In this document: positions 43,870 through 53,800 of the stretch, one piece after another
Numbering within the stretch: position 1 is the stretch's first letter
How the letters are laid out: each line of letters opens with the position of its first letter
Assembly: GCF_008107695.1 (NCBI RefSeq)
Contig: NZ_VIRG01000049.1
Span: 1-64,000 of the forward strand
Source of the DNA: Stappia sp. BW2
GTDB taxonomy: Bacteria; Pseudomonadota; Alphaproteobacteria; Rhizobiales; Stappiaceae
Direction: 5' to 3'
DNA length: 64,000 bases
Notes under the pieces: generated by a model
What the model saw: only the letters and a program-made list of their open reading frames with translations
What the model was told of the DNA's origin: nothing
Database searches by the model: none
Position numbers and translations under genes: made by a program

Positions 43870-44691
43870 TTAATCCTCACCTTCGCCGCTGTAGTTACGT
43901 TCCTCGGCGACCTCGCTCATGATCGGGACCCCGTTGTTGAGGGCCTGGGACGCGTTGATCTTCAACATCTGTGCGAGGATTTGATTGGTCTGCGCGGTTG
44001 CGACGAGTTGAGCGACTTGGAGCTCAATCAACACCTGCAGGCGGGCATTGACCGTCTCGGCGCTCGCGCCTGCGTTCTTGTATTCCTGGGCCGTCTCAAG
44101 GGTTTTGACAGCCGTCTCATGGGCTTCGTCCGACTGTGCAAGACCTTTGACCGTCGCATCCGTAATGGTCGCGATCCGGTTCTGACTGACTGACTTCTGG
44201 ATCTTGGCTTTTTCTTCCCAGGTTCCCGCAGTGAGCGATTCCGGAGTGGCGACCAGGCCGGACTTGTAGGCGTTGCCCCGCTCGCAGATCGAGCCGAAGT
44301 CCACCTCGTCAAATTTGATGGACGGCATGAGCTGCTTGTAGTCAGGAATGAGACAGGCCATGTCCCCGGACACACTGGACGCAAGCGACTGGAAGTTCAG
44401 GGACGGAATGGAGAGATTTCCAAGTTCGCCGATGGATGAGAGCGTATCGCCCGCAATGCCCTGAACTTGCCTAAGCGTGTCGAGCTGGTCTGTGACAATC
44501 GAAAGGCTTTCCTTCGCGGTCGCAAGCTGGTCCTTGACGGTGCTGAGCTGTTCTTTGAGCGTCGTGAGCTGCTTTTGCGCTTCGGCGATGTTCTTCACAT
44601 CGATGACAGCCATAGCGGCATGCGCCGGCGCATTGATCAATGTAGCCAGCATCAGACCGGCAACGAGCCTCATCAGAGTTTTGCAAGCCAT
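43870..44691 (-). CDS. virB5: VirB5-like minor pilin
   Basis: 273 residues with a signal peptide (MACKTLMRLVAGLMLATLINAPAHA-AM). A long helical region AEAQKQLTTLKEQLSTVKDQLATAKESLSIV forms a coiled coil; the C-terminal helices ALQVAQLVATAQTNQILAQM and QALNNGVPI are typical of VirB5/TraC pilus-tip proteins. Overlaps the virB4 stop by 19 bp. Confidence 0.85.
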   Translation of the reverse strand: MACKTLMRLVAGLMLATLINAPAHAAMAVIDVKNIAEAQKQLTTLKEQLSTVKDQLATAKESLSIVTDQLDTLRQVQGIAGDTLSSIGELGNLSIPSLNFQSLASSVSGDMACLIPDYKQLMPSIKFDEVDFGSICERGNAYKSGLVATPESLTAGTWEEKAKIQKSVSQNRIATITDATVKGLAQSDEAHETAVKTLETAQEYKNAGASAETVNARLQVLIELQVAQLVATAQTNQILAQMLKINASQALNNGVPIMSEVAEERNYSGEGED

Positions 44692-47024
44692 TGGTCACCC
44701 CATTCCTGTTTGGTTTTTTCCAGTTCCTTGACCGCGGAAGGCCCTGACCGGTAGAAGCGCAAGGCGTCGCCCAGGCCCGACAGGTCCACGTCCAAAATCG
44801 TGCTTTCGTTGAAATTCGCGGCCTCGAAGCGCTTCACCACGAGCACCTGACGCCCGCCCTTCATGTCGCCTTCGCCTTTGATGAAGGCGATTTGCTCATT
44901 CGACAGATTGAAGGGTTCAAGGTTCTGGACCTTGGTCTGCGAGTTCGGCAGAAAGAACAGGGTTTGCGCGTTCTCGATCATCGCCGACGCACCATCGAAT
45001 TCGAGCAGAGAACCCGGTTCCTGGAACGCAAGCCCAACAAGGCCGTTCAGCTTCCGGTACTCCCGGAACATCTCCTGAACGACGTCCCGGAAACCGTTGT
45101 TGCGTAGGAGGTTCGCCGCCTCATCGATGAAGATGGAAAAACCGCCTTCGCCGTGTTTCGCGGCTGCGGAAATCGCAGCAGAAATATGCGCCACCACTGG
45201 CGGACCCAGAACCGGATCCATCAGGGCTTCGTTCATGTTGATGCCAACAAGAAACGACTTTTGCAGAAACCCGGTGATCTGATCGCGCGGGGCGTTGAAG
45301 ACGTGGCTGAACTGGCCTTCTGCTCCGTCCTCGCCGTTCACCCACTTGGCAAAAGCGCGGCGGATCTCCGACTGAGCCGGGAAGGCCGCACCATAGATGT
45401 TATCCAGCGTGCGCAAGCCCGGTTCCAGCTCGGCGGCCATGTCGAGCGCGGCATGAAGATAGTCGTCCATATCCTCATCGAACGCTTCGCCAAGCATGGC
45501 TTGCAGGATCAACCGCACCCGGTGCCGGGCGGATTTGTCGGTGAGATCGATATCGAGAGGATTGAGAGCTAAGTCCTGATAGCCCTGATAGATCCCGCCG
45601 AACGCCTCAATCATGAAGCGCGCGCCGTCCTTGGAATCGAAGACGTAGTTCCGCACACCGTGGAACTTTGCAAGTCCGCCAAGAAGGTGAAGGATCAAGG
45701 TAGACTTACCGCCACCGGTCGGGGCGAACATGAGGTAGTTGCCCGGCGATTGCGGCTTGTCAGAAACATGGAACTGGAAGGCGTAGTTCTGGCCCGTGGG
45801 CGTCTTGAACAGACGCACCGGCCGGTCGCCGAACGGGCTTGACCACAGACCGATTGGCGAAAACTGGAACGGCCACAGAGCCGCGACATTGCTCTCGGTG
45901 ATCTTGAGTGGCCGCAGCAGCTTGTCCCGGCCGGGCATGCGGTTGAACCATGCGGTTGCCGCGCCGACTGTCTCGCAGCAATACCGGATCCGCGCATTAT
46001 CGAGGAGGGACGTAACCTGATCGATGAGGGAGGTCAGCTCGGCCTCGTTGCGAGCCCGCACGGTGATCTGGAATTGCGTTTCCTGAAGCTGCCCGGAGTT
46101 GTTCAAGAGGTCTTCGTTGACCGCTTCCAGCTCGGCCAGAACAGCACCCGTCCCGAAATAGTTGTGCTTCTGCTCGGTGATTTGACGCGTGAAGAGGGCG
46201 ATTTGCTTGGTGCTGTCGAGCGGCTTGACGATCTGGCAGACTTCCAGCTCACCGCTGAGTGCCAGCAGACGGGACACCAGCATTCCGGACACTGTTTCCG
46301 GCCAGCCGCGAACGGCAATCACGCGGTTGAGCGTCTGATGCGGCGTAAACGTATCAATCGCGCCGTCTGTCGATACGTGAATGTCAGAGGCGGGCAGGTT
46401 GGCGCTGATCCCGGCGCTAAGACGCGCAATCTCGGGTTTCAGCTCACCGCAAACCAGATAATTCAGAACACGTGTCAGCTCGCACGGTTGATTGTGCTCC
46501 TGGGCGGCAGGGACCGGCCGGATGTTATAATCCGTGAACCCGCTCAACAGGCCACGAGACGTTTTTTCCAGTTCCGCGGAGGTCTTCGTTGTGAGAACCA
46601 GGTACCAGACAAGCGAATAGGCGTTCTGGTAAAGCCGCTGTTCGGCTTCGCCGACTTGCTTCAAGGTCACGGACGGCCAGTCAGCCTGGAAGCTCACATC
46701 GCGGCGGCGCTTGATGCCAAACACACGCAGCGATGAACCGGCACTCAAGAACTGATGGAACGTGCTGGCGCGGCCCCTTGCAAGCGCCTCTTGCTCGGTG
46801 ATGTTGCGTGTCTCATAGGAGAGACCGGACAGGGAAAAGACGCGGACGAAAGACCCGTCTTTGAGAGAGACGGTCTGGTTGTCGGCAAGCAACTGGTCAA
46901 ATTCCAGTTCGTTCGCAAGCCAGTCCTGCTCGACTTCGCCAAGCAGGTACTTGCGGCCTCTGGAACTCACCAGAGCGGCAGCGCCAACGGCGGCGGCGCC
47001 TGTCAAAAAGGTGCCAAGCAGCAT
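44673..47024 (-). CDS. virB4: VirB4 ATPase (with VirB3-proximal N-terminus)
   Basis: 783 residues. The CagE/VirB4 N-domain (SFVRVFSLSGLSYETRNITEQEA; LVWYLVLTTKTSAELEKT) leads to Walker A MFAPTGGGKSTLILHLLGG near 433. IDLTDKSARHRVRLILQAML, Walker B FSIFIDEAANLLRNNGF and LVGLAFQEPGSLLEFDGA follow. The first 20 residues are hydrophobic (TFLTGAAAVGAAALVSS). Largest motor of the secretion machine, supporting pilus biogenesis. Confidence 0.93.
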   Translation of the reverse strand: MLLGTFLTGAAAVGAAALVSSRGRKYLLGEVEQDWLANELEFDQLLADNQTVSLKDGSFVRVFSLSGLSYETRNITEQEALARGRASTFHQFLSAGSSLRVFGIKRRRDVSFQADWPSVTLKQVGEAEQRLYQNAYSLVWYLVLTTKTSAELEKTSRGLLSGFTDYNIRPVPAAQEHNQPCELTRVLNYLVCGELKPEIARLSAGISANLPASDIHVSTDGAIDTFTPHQTLNRVIAVRGWPETVSGMLVSRLLALSGELEVCQIVKPLDSTKQIALFTRQITEQKHNYFGTGAVLAELEAVNEDLLNNSGQLQETQFQITVRARNEAELTSLIDQVTSLLDNARIRYCCETVGAATAWFNRMPGRDKLLRPLKITESNVAALWPFQFSPIGLWSSPFGDRPVRLFKTPTGQNYAFQFHVSDKPQSPGNYLMFAPTGGGKSTLILHLLGGLAKFHGVRNYVFDSKDGARFMIEAFGGIYQGYQDLALNPLDIDLTDKSARHRVRLILQAMLGEAFDEDMDDYLHAALDMAAELEPGLRTLDNIYGAAFPAQSEIRRAFAKWVNGEDGAEGQFSHVFNAPRDQITGFLQKSFLVGINMNEALMDPVLGPPVVAHISAAISAAAKHGEGGFSIFIDEAANLLRNNGFRDVVQEMFREYRKLNGLVGLAFQEPGSLLEFDGASAMIENAQTLFFLPNSQTKVQNLEPFNLSNEQIAFIKGEGDMKGGRQVLVVKRFEAANFNESTILDVDLSGLGDALRFYRSGPSAVKELEKTKQEWGDQWLAKL

Positions 47025-47347
47025 TATCGTGCAGCCTTCTTTTTGGAGGTTTTGAGCGGAAAACCGGCGATCAGGCGGCGGACCTTCTTCGCCTGGAAGA
47101 ACGTGGCCGGATGCAGCAGCAGAGATTCACAGTGCGGCTCTCGCCGGCGAAGCAGAATGATCCACGCGATGGCTGGCGGTGTCGTCAGCACGACAAGCGC
47201 AAAGCCCGCCGCATTCCCGGCCAGGAACCCGCCAGTGGTTGCGAGTAAGAGTTCACCGATCATCACCAGGGCAGCATGGAGCGGGGGCATGCCGAGGATT
47301 TTCATCGGCTCCTGAATGTGGAGTGCGATAGGGCTTTGCGCTTTCAT
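47024..47347 (-). CDS. virB3: VirB3-like membrane protein
   Basis: 107 residues with two adjacent membrane helices (AALVMIGELLLATTGGFLAG and FALVVLTTPPAIAWIILLRR), the VirB3 plan. Its stop overlaps the virB4 start. Small inner-membrane component working with VirB4. Confidence 0.83.
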   Translation of the reverse strand: MKAQSPIALHIQEPMKILGMPPLHAALVMIGELLLATTGGFLAGNAAGFALVVLTTPPAIAWIILLRRREPHCESLLLHPATFFQAKKVRRLIAGFPLKTSKKKAAR

Positions 47348-47359
47348 GGCTGCCCCTCC

Positions 47360-47698
47360 TCAAGCTGCCGAGAGAAGGGCGCGAAGCGCGGTCGGGCCGA
47401 AGATCACCAGCGCTCCGGCACCGACGAGCTGAGCAAGCCGCATGATGTCGATGCGGCCGGTGACCATGGCCCAGATGCCATAGATGATGACGCCCACACC
47501 GATGAGGGGCGCGGCAACACTGACCAACCCGCCTTCCAGGGATTGCAGCATGCTGGTCGCGGGTGCGGACCAGTCCTGTGCCATCGCCTGCGCCGGAAAC
47601 AGCATCGAGGCGGATGCAATCGCTTTGATTGCAATTTTCTCAAAATCTACCTTAACGGGAGTATGCGGACAGAGTCCGAGTCTCTTCAGGATGTTCAT
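47360..47698 (-). CDS. virB2: VirB2-like pilin
   Basis: 112 residues from the ATG at 47698. A long signal region ends ASASMLFPAQAMA-QDW; the mature part has two hydrophobic helices (GLVSVAAPLIGVGVIIYGIWAMV and LAQLVGAGALVIFGPTALRALL) with the short loop TGRIDIMR between them, typical of TrbC/VirB2 pilins. Major subunit of the conjugative pilus. Confidence 0.87.
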   Translation of the reverse strand: MNILKRLGLCPHTPVKVDFEKIAIKAIASASMLFPAQAMAQDWSAPATSMLQSLEGGLVSVAAPLIGVGVIIYGIWAMVTGRIDIMRLAQLVGAGALVIFGPTALRALLSAA

Positions 47699-47710
47699 TT
47701 TCAAAAACCC

Positions 47711-48172
47711 TTATTTCAGGATGAGATAGAAGGTGGCGACTGCCAGCCAGTTGAAGGTGGCCAGCGCTGCGCAGGCCATGAAGTTCCAGCGGATCGAGCG
47801 GCGTATCTTGTCGCTCTCCACGGCGTGTTGTGCGACGGCGGAAATCACCGTCTGGATGCTCTCGTTGCCGAGAGAACCGGCAAGTTTCTGGATGGTCGAG
47901 GCAACGTCATCGACCTTGTGGTCGATAGCTTCATTCACCCCGGACACGTCGTTCTTGAATTGGAGCGACACGCGATTGCGCTCATCTTCCATGAGGGCCT
48001 TGAGACGTTCGCCGAAGGCGTTCAGGATCGCGACCACGGCAAGCACCGGATCGTCCTTCTGGAAGGAAATCCCGGTTTCCCGATGGGCTGCCTCAATGGC
48101 CTCATCGAGCGTCATCTGTTTCCACTGCTCGACGGAAACAGCGTCAACCTTCTGAGCCGCTGCGGCGCTCAT
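47711..48172 (-). CDS. TraM-like conjugation protein with C-terminal membrane anchor
   Basis: 153 residues. A helical region with coiled-coil character (AILNAFGERLKALMEDERNRVSLQF; VDDVASTIQKLAGSL) is followed by one C-terminal membrane helix (NFMACAALATFNWLAVATFYLIL). Size and position directly after a TraL-type ParA gene correspond to TraM of RP4, whose role in transfer is poorly defined. Sequence similarity could not be tested. Confidence 0.6.
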   Translation of the reverse strand: MSAAAAQKVDAVSVEQWKQMTLDEAIEAAHRETGISFQKDDPVLAVVAILNAFGERLKALMEDERNRVSLQFKNDVSGVNEAIDHKVDDVASTIQKLAGSLGNESIQTVISAVAQHAVESDKIRRSIRWNFMACAALATFNWLAVATFYLILK

Positions 48173-48927
48173 TCGGCGGCCTCCTGCGGTGCTGCTTCAA
48201 GGAAGCTCGCGCTGTCCAGGCGCTCAATCGCCTTGGTCCAGTAGATCTTGAGCCGCTGGCGGGACATCACATTGAAATCGCTCGACTGCATCGCCTCTTC
48301 GAAGGTCAGCTTTGCGCCCATCATGGCCCGGATATCTTCGCCGAACGTTCCCGGCTGGACCTTGGGGTGGCACATGACTGCCGCAATGCGGTCGGCGTTT
48401 TCCTGATAGAGCTTGCTGTCTTCGAAGGCTCGGCCAGCGCTGGCAACCGGCCCAAAAAACTCGTTAAGCCAGACAACTACCGGCACGCCCGGGAAATGAC
48501 CGAGAATGGCAAGCAGGCTATTGAATGTATCATCCAGGGCCGCACCGCCGCAGATTGGGCAATGAATGAAGACACGAACATCAAACCCTTGCAGCAACTC
48601 AAACGCATTGTTCTCCGCAAGGTACGAACAGGTGGCGATGAAAGAAGAGGTGCCGGTGTCAATGACAGTGTGCGTTTCGCTCTCGCTTTCAAAAATCCGC
48701 GTCATCAGATGATCGAAAAGGCGCGGGTTAATGTCATCGCCGTCCATAATCGGGATCGGCACTGCTTTCAGCCCCTTGATGGCGGAAAGCGTGGGCGTGG
48801 TCGGGTCGAGGTCGATGGCCTGGACGTTGTGATCTGCGTAACGCAGATATTGCACCAGCATTGAAGACGTGAGGCTTTTGCCTGCGCCGCCCTTGCCCTG
48901 CATGACGATATGAACGGTCTTCACCAC
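48169..48927 (-). CDS. traL: TraL-type ParA-family ATPase of the transfer operon
   Basis: 252 residues. The deviant Walker A VMQGKGGAGKSLTSSMLVQYL begins at residue 8. DLDPTTPTLSAI, VIDTGTSSF and VPVVVWLNEFFG are further ParA/MinD-type motifs. It is not next to a parB gene; instead it lies between traK-like and traM-like genes as in RP4, so a transfer role is likelier than partition. Overlaps neighbours by 4-7 bp. Confidence 0.75.
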   Translation of the reverse strand: MVKTVHIVMQGKGGAGKSLTSSMLVQYLRYADHNVQAIDLDPTTPTLSAIKGLKAVPIPIMDGDDINPRLFDHLMTRIFESESETHTVIDTGTSSFIATCSYLAENNAFELLQGFDVRVFIHCPICGGAALDDTFNSLLAILGHFPGVPVVVWLNEFFGPVASAGRAFEDSKLYQENADRIAAVMCHPKVQPGTFGEDIRAMMGAKLTFEEAMQSSDFNVMSRQRLKIYWTKAIERLDSASFLEAAPQEAAE

Positions 48928-49271
48928 TGGTCCCTCACTGCATCAGAGCCGGTCGGAACGGTAAACTTGCTGATCTCCGGGAGAGGCTTGCGGGCCTTGG
49001 TCTGTGGCTGTGGCTTTACCTGCGCGGGCGCTGCCGTCTCGTCCTGCTTGCGAGCTGACCGCATGGCCGCGTATTCCTCGGGAAAAGCCTCGCGATAGAC
49101 GTTGCAGAAGGTGGAATAGCCGATGGTAACGACACCTTCCGCCTTTAGCCGCGTCCACAACTGCAAAAGGTTCGGGCATTCCTTCGCGGTTGCGGCAATT
49201 TTTTCTTTCTGGGACCTGAACTCAAGGCGCGATTGACCCCTTGGCGCCCGTCGTGGTTTCACAGACGACAT
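48921..49271 (-). CDS. traK: TraK-like oriT-binding protein
   Basis: 116 residues, very basic at the N-terminus. LWTRLKAEGVVTIGYSTFCNVYREAF resembles the helix-turn-helix-like core of RP4 TraK (IWEHMRETG...SYETFRSH), and a Pro/Ala/Lys-rich tail (APAQVKPQPQTKARKP) follows as in TraK. TraK wraps oriT DNA, so oriT is expected just upstream, in 49272-49450. First gene of the whole minus-strand conjugation operon. Confidence 0.65.
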   Translation of the reverse strand: MSSVKPRRAPRGQSRLEFRSQKEKIAATAKECPNLLQLWTRLKAEGVVTIGYSTFCNVYREAFPEEYAAMRSARKQDETAAPAQVKPQPQTKARKPLPEISKFTVPTGSDAVRDQW

Positions 49272-50211
49272 GCGATTACTACGCCCCGCGAAGCAGAGCG
49301 CCCTTCTGATATTGACTATTGAATGTGGATAAGATGCTGTATTGGTCGCACTGCTAAGCGCGATTCACGTACGGCTACGCCGCATAGACGGCGCAAGAAA
49401 TGCGACCAATACGAACAGTATGGTGAGTGTTGGTACCCCCTATGCGAGCATCAAAGGACAGTTTTGGTGTTCGCTAGGCTCGGGCGATCTTTATTGGCGT
49501 TTAGATCGTCCGAGCCGCTAACAGGTCCATTTCTACAGCCTATGATTGGGCTTGTATATCCTTTTAAATACTGCTCACCGCGCCTTTTCCACACATCGTA
49601 TTTTTGCGGTCAACAAACCCTTAATGCCGCTGCGTATCAGCGGAAACGTTGAGCACTTGTGCGAATAGGCCAAAGATTCGAATGAGTTCCGAAGGATCGA
49701 CATGCGAAGCGTTCGTTTAGAAAGTGCCTCACTTTCTCTATCTTGCCCTCATTCTCTTACGTTCGTTAAACCGCATAAACACGCAATAAAAGGCGTTATT
49801 GGTCTTTGCTGTATTTAGCTGGAATTTGAAAGCCGGTACGGGAGAATAATAGATTTTAAGAGAAACCTTCCCTCAAGGTGACAAAAAATCACCCTTCAAT
49901 GTGTGCGAGCGGAAAACGAAGGATCATCATCCATCTGTTTTTATTATATTTTTCAGCCTCACCAGCCGTTAAAAGGCTGTAAACGGGGATAACAGTAGAA
50001 AAGGCGCATAAATACTAGAAACGCAAACGCTCAAGACACTCTGTGTTAGGATATTGACAAACACACGAATCTTGAATCCTGAACTTGCCGCGAGTTCAGC
50101 AAGGGCCGACGCGCCGCAATTCGAAAAACTGGACATGAACCCTTGGTTGAATCGACGGCGGGGAAAGGGAGGGTTTTGGAGCGCCACGTTTAGTCCGGCC
50201 AACGACGATAA
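49272..50211. other. Control region of the conjugation module (candidate oriT/oriV)
   Basis: There is no credible gene in 940 bp. It contains a perfect DnaA box (TGTGGATAA, 49324-49332) and a near match (TTTTCCACA, 49585-49593); a perfect 12-bp inverted repeat GTATTGGTCGCA (49339-49350) / TGCGACCAATAC (49401-49412); a stem-loop AGAAAGTG-cct-CACTTTCT (49719-49737); AAGGTGA/TCACCCTT (about 49875-49897); and an AT-rich stretch (49900-50050). By position it should hold the transfer origin and the tra promoter. No replication-initiator gene is nearby. Confidence 0.55.
49339..49412. repeat. 12-bp inverted repeat upstream of traK (candidate oriT arm)
   Basis: GTATTGGTCGCA and TGCGACCAATAC are exact complements separated by 50 bp that include a second small GC palindrome (GGCTACGCCGC...). 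In IncP-type systems the oriT inverted repeat lies between traJ and traK; here it lies 68 bp upstream of the traK-like gene. The nick site itself was not identified. Confidence 0.5.
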
Positions 50212-50466
50212 TCAGCGATCACTGCCAGGTGTCCGGTGATTGTTCATCGTGTCACGGTCGAGCGACAAACTTTCAAGCTGTTTGCTGTGGCACCGGGAGC
50301 ATCGGAAATAGGCCGCTGCCAGGCTGACCGGCAGATCCGTAACCAGCTTGGATGGAAAACACGCCGGCGGAAATTGTATCGCGCGTCCGCAAGAACGGCA
50401 CTGCACAACGAGCCACCGTCCGCTTTGTTTTATGTCTGCGATGGTTTCCATGTCGATAGGGGCCAT
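50212..50466 (-). CDS. Small zinc-ribbon protein
   Basis: 84 residues (or 79 from the ATG at 50451). Four cysteines in two knuckles, C23-x2-C26 (VQCRSCGRAI) and C56-x2-C59 (FRCSRCHSKQ), are spaced 30 residues apart and make a zinc ribbon. TIADIKQSGRWLVVQCRSCG resembles short alphaproteobacterial zinc-ribbon proteins of unknown function. A perfect LexA box lies 18 bp before the ATG, so DNA-damage induction is predicted. Confidence 0.65.
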   Translation of the reverse strand: MAPIDMETIADIKQSGRWLVVQCRSCGRAIQFPPACFPSKLVTDLPVSLAAAYFRCSRCHSKQLESLSLDRDTMNNHRTPGSDR

Positions 50467-50483
50467 TGTGCGGCAGGACTTTT

Positions 50484-50498
50484 GTTCTTGTTATGTTC
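50484..50498. promoter_or_regulatory. Alphaproteobacterial LexA (SOS) box
   Basis: GTTC-TTGTTAT-GTTC matches the GTTC-N7-GTTC consensus of alphaproteobacterial LexA exactly. It lies 18 bp upstream of the zinc-ribbon gene on the minus strand. Confidence 0.7.
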
Positions 50499-50829
50499 TA
50501 TCTCTAAAAGCCGTTTCTGAAAACCATCCATCAACGCCAGCGCTATTATTTAGCTGCTCCGGCGTGCACGGACCTTTGAAACGCCGCAACTTCAGGCGAC
50601 TCGGTTCCGGGTTGAGCAGCCGGTCGGTCAGGCCCGCGCAGTCAGGCATTCGACAAACTGAGACCACATCCCAAAAAGCCGGCACTCATTCGAAATGCCG
50701 CAAATTCAACGGATGGGCGGAGAGCAGAAGTTCGCGGCATGCGCGAAAAGAAACCGCCATCAGCGCGAAAGCGGACATCCCCTAGAACCAATCAGAACTG
50801 CTCAAGATTTGTTATCGCTTGGTAGAAGC
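50499..50829. other. Gene-poor stretch between zinc-ribbon and hamB genes
   Basis: Short ORFs on both strands show no family resemblance or good ribosome sites. It probably holds the promoter side of the zinc-ribbon gene and the 3' flank of hamB. No terminator hairpin with a T-run was found. Confidence 0.4.
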
Positions 50830-53800
50830 TCACATGTCCTTGATTGCGATTGCCACTTCGACCCTTCCAATTGTTGACCTCAAAGAATCCGTAGGCGTCA
50901 TTGGCGCAACAAACTCTTGGATTTCCATGAACTCGCGGTGAATTGTTCTGCGAATAGTCTGACCGTCACGTTTTATCTCGAGGGCTAGTTTTTCAACCAT
51001 ATCGTACCCCTGACGAACGCATATCCCCAACGTTTCCATGCCAATAGGGGAGCTGGTGTCGCCTCCTTGGGCAACCTTCATTGCTTTGAAGACAAGGTTT
51101 GGAAGCCCGTAAATGTACGCCAGCTCGGGGACAATTCGCAGCACGAACTCGCGAGCTTTTTCACAGGTTTTAACAAGGTGAGGTGGAGTTCCGTATTTGA
51201 TTTCAAGCTCTGACAGTGGGGCTCCCTTAACCCACAAAGAGAGAAGTGGCCGTAGTTTTTGAACTGCTAACTCCGCCCTCCTGTCCAATGACGAGGTTCG
51301 TTTGAATTGCGTGCCCATGAAGTTTTCGAGCGTCTCCGATCTAACAAGATTAAGGAGATGCTGTGGATTGTCAGTCAACCAGTCGGAAATCCATTCGAAC
51401 CAATCGGACGTCGATGCTTCAAATCTCAAATCTACGTTCAGTTTTTCTGCAAGTTGGCTGACGATTCCAACGGGGATGCCGGCAGAAGCGGCGAGCTGTT
51501 CTTTCCAATTTTCTTCCCGCTCTCTATCCTCTCTTGCGGATCGTAGAGAGTTTATTCGCTCAGAAGTCCATTGATCCTCATCACGCTTTCTAGCTTGAAA
51601 CGCTGCAAGTGATCTGTTCAGCAAGACTCCAACGCCTTCTGTCTCTTCAAACGCGGGGTTAACGCTGAATTGAAGCCTACCCAAAAGGTATTCAGACATT
51701 GGCGTGTCCGCCGCAGAATGAGCATGAATGTGATCAAGGATTGGCATAAGTGGGTCTTCAATGACTACGCATTGGTCACTCTGCGAGAAGATCCCCTGAA
51801 GTTCAGTCCAATATTGGTGAATAGTGCTGGTTTCGTTGTTAAAGTGCACGACTTTGCTAGGCACCACCAGCACAAATCCATGCGAACGATCACCCGCACG
51901 GCCCGCGCGACCCGCTGCATTGAGTAGCTCGTGAGCTTCAAGCTGTTCCATTTTTTCCGCTTCAAGATCGAACCTGCTATCACCGCCAATCAACACAATA
52001 TCACTAGGCAGGTTCATTCCTTGAGACAAAGTCGATGTCGCTATCATAACGTTGACGCCATCCGGGCGTTTGAAAATAGATTCGTGTAAACGTCGCTCTA
52101 GTGGGAGGAGGTGGCCGTGGTGGCAAACGCTCGAATTGGCGGGATGGTCATCGTCTTTAGTAATGTGCAGATATGTATGGACAGCTCCGCCAACCTCCTC
52201 CTCCACAAGCGATAGCAGTTGTTGCTCGTCTTTAGTTAAGCTCAAGGTGTCGGCCTTGAGACGTTTACTAACCGATTTGTCCGTCGAGATAGAGTTAGGG
52301 ATGGTTTGTACAAAAACAATTGTTTTTAGGCCTTTTTTTGCGCTCGCCTCAGCCAAATCCGCAGAGACTTGAAGACCGTTTGGTGTGAGATACCACCGGT
52401 AGTCTTTGTTTTCCGCTAGGTCAGGATTATCCACAAACTCATCGGGAAGAATTTTTCCCGTCCCGAGCGTGATAGTTTCTTCGAGTATAGGTATGAGTGA
52501 ATAGTCACCCCTGTTTGTCGATTGCCAGGTTTGGTGTAGGCAAAAGAAGCCGAATGGCTCCGCTACCATCTGCCTTTGGATGGCTGCCGGTACCCCCTTT
52601 GTTTCTGAGCCTGCTCTTGCAACCTTGAGAGTGGCTCTAAGTGAAGTGATCTCGTTTTGACCGTAAACAACACAGCCCCTCACTTGTCTCGTTGGCTTCC
52701 ACAGGAGGTCCAGCGGGATGCACTTTCGCCCAGTTAGGTCACCCAGCCAGGCGGCTATTTCCGACGTATTTTGCATCATCGCCGATAAAAAAAGAAAATC
52801 AGTTTCTGGCGCTAGATTCCTGAGGTTGAGAATACACAACATTGCGTCAACCGAGCGCCGACTCTTGTCTTTCTCTCTGGGATGAAGCAGATGGCATTCG
52901 TCGAATACGACCAAGCCAACCTCGGAGAAAAGCTCGGGCCGGAAGTTTAGAAGGGCTAGGCAGCGCTCTGGCGTTAGAACTGAAATTGGTTCAAGCGATT
53001 GCAGGTCAGCATCAAATGAAAAATCCAGTGCCTGCTCGCGGAAAATTTCCTGATCTGGGAATGATGCCTCAAGCGCCCGCGAAGTTTGATCAACTAATGC
53101 AAGCGTAGGGGCGAGAAAAATAACCTGTTTGTTGCGTATCAAAGCTGTAGCTATTTTAAGCTCTGACAAAGTGGATTTTCCTGCTCCAGTCGGAAAGCTA
53201 ATCGCAGACGACACACCTGCCTCCAAATAACCTTCGTCTACCGCCTTTCTATGGTTAGGCCAAAGGAACGGTCGATCTTTGGCTATCCTGCTCAGCAGTT
53301 CGTTCCATTTGTTTGGTTCGATACCCCCCGGCGCGTTGACGTTGAGTAGTGCTGAACTAACGAGGTCCCTATGCGCACAAGAAAGAAGAGACGCTAAATG
53401 TAGGGGGCCCGAAAGAACCGAGCTTTGTCTTCGCAAAGGGGCTTCAAGACCGATGTCGATTTGCTCGGAGCATAGGTCAATAACTCGTTCAATTTGAATC
53501 GCAGGAGATTCTTCAATTGAGCCCGAAGTATCGACTTGCAGAATCTGAGTTGCAATGGCGCGCACGCATTCGAACAGGTTGAAATAAAGAACTCGAGCGG
53601 CTGCGTTCTCAGAGAAATCAAGTTCAGCTAGCGCTCTATATGGAGGGGTAATCTCCAACACGGCGCTCAAATCCCCTAAACACAGGCTGGAGATTGACTG
53701 AAGCAAAGCGATCTCGATTTGCCCTTCTTGCGGCATTATAAACCGTTTGGTCATTTCTGCAGCATCTGCAGTTGCCTCAGCAGCTAAAAACAATAGTGCT

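Noticed and set aside
48169..48927. Plasmid partition gene parA
   Set aside because: The ATPase has ParA motifs, but no parB or centromere-like repeats adjoin it and the traK/traM-like neighbours fit RP4 TraL.
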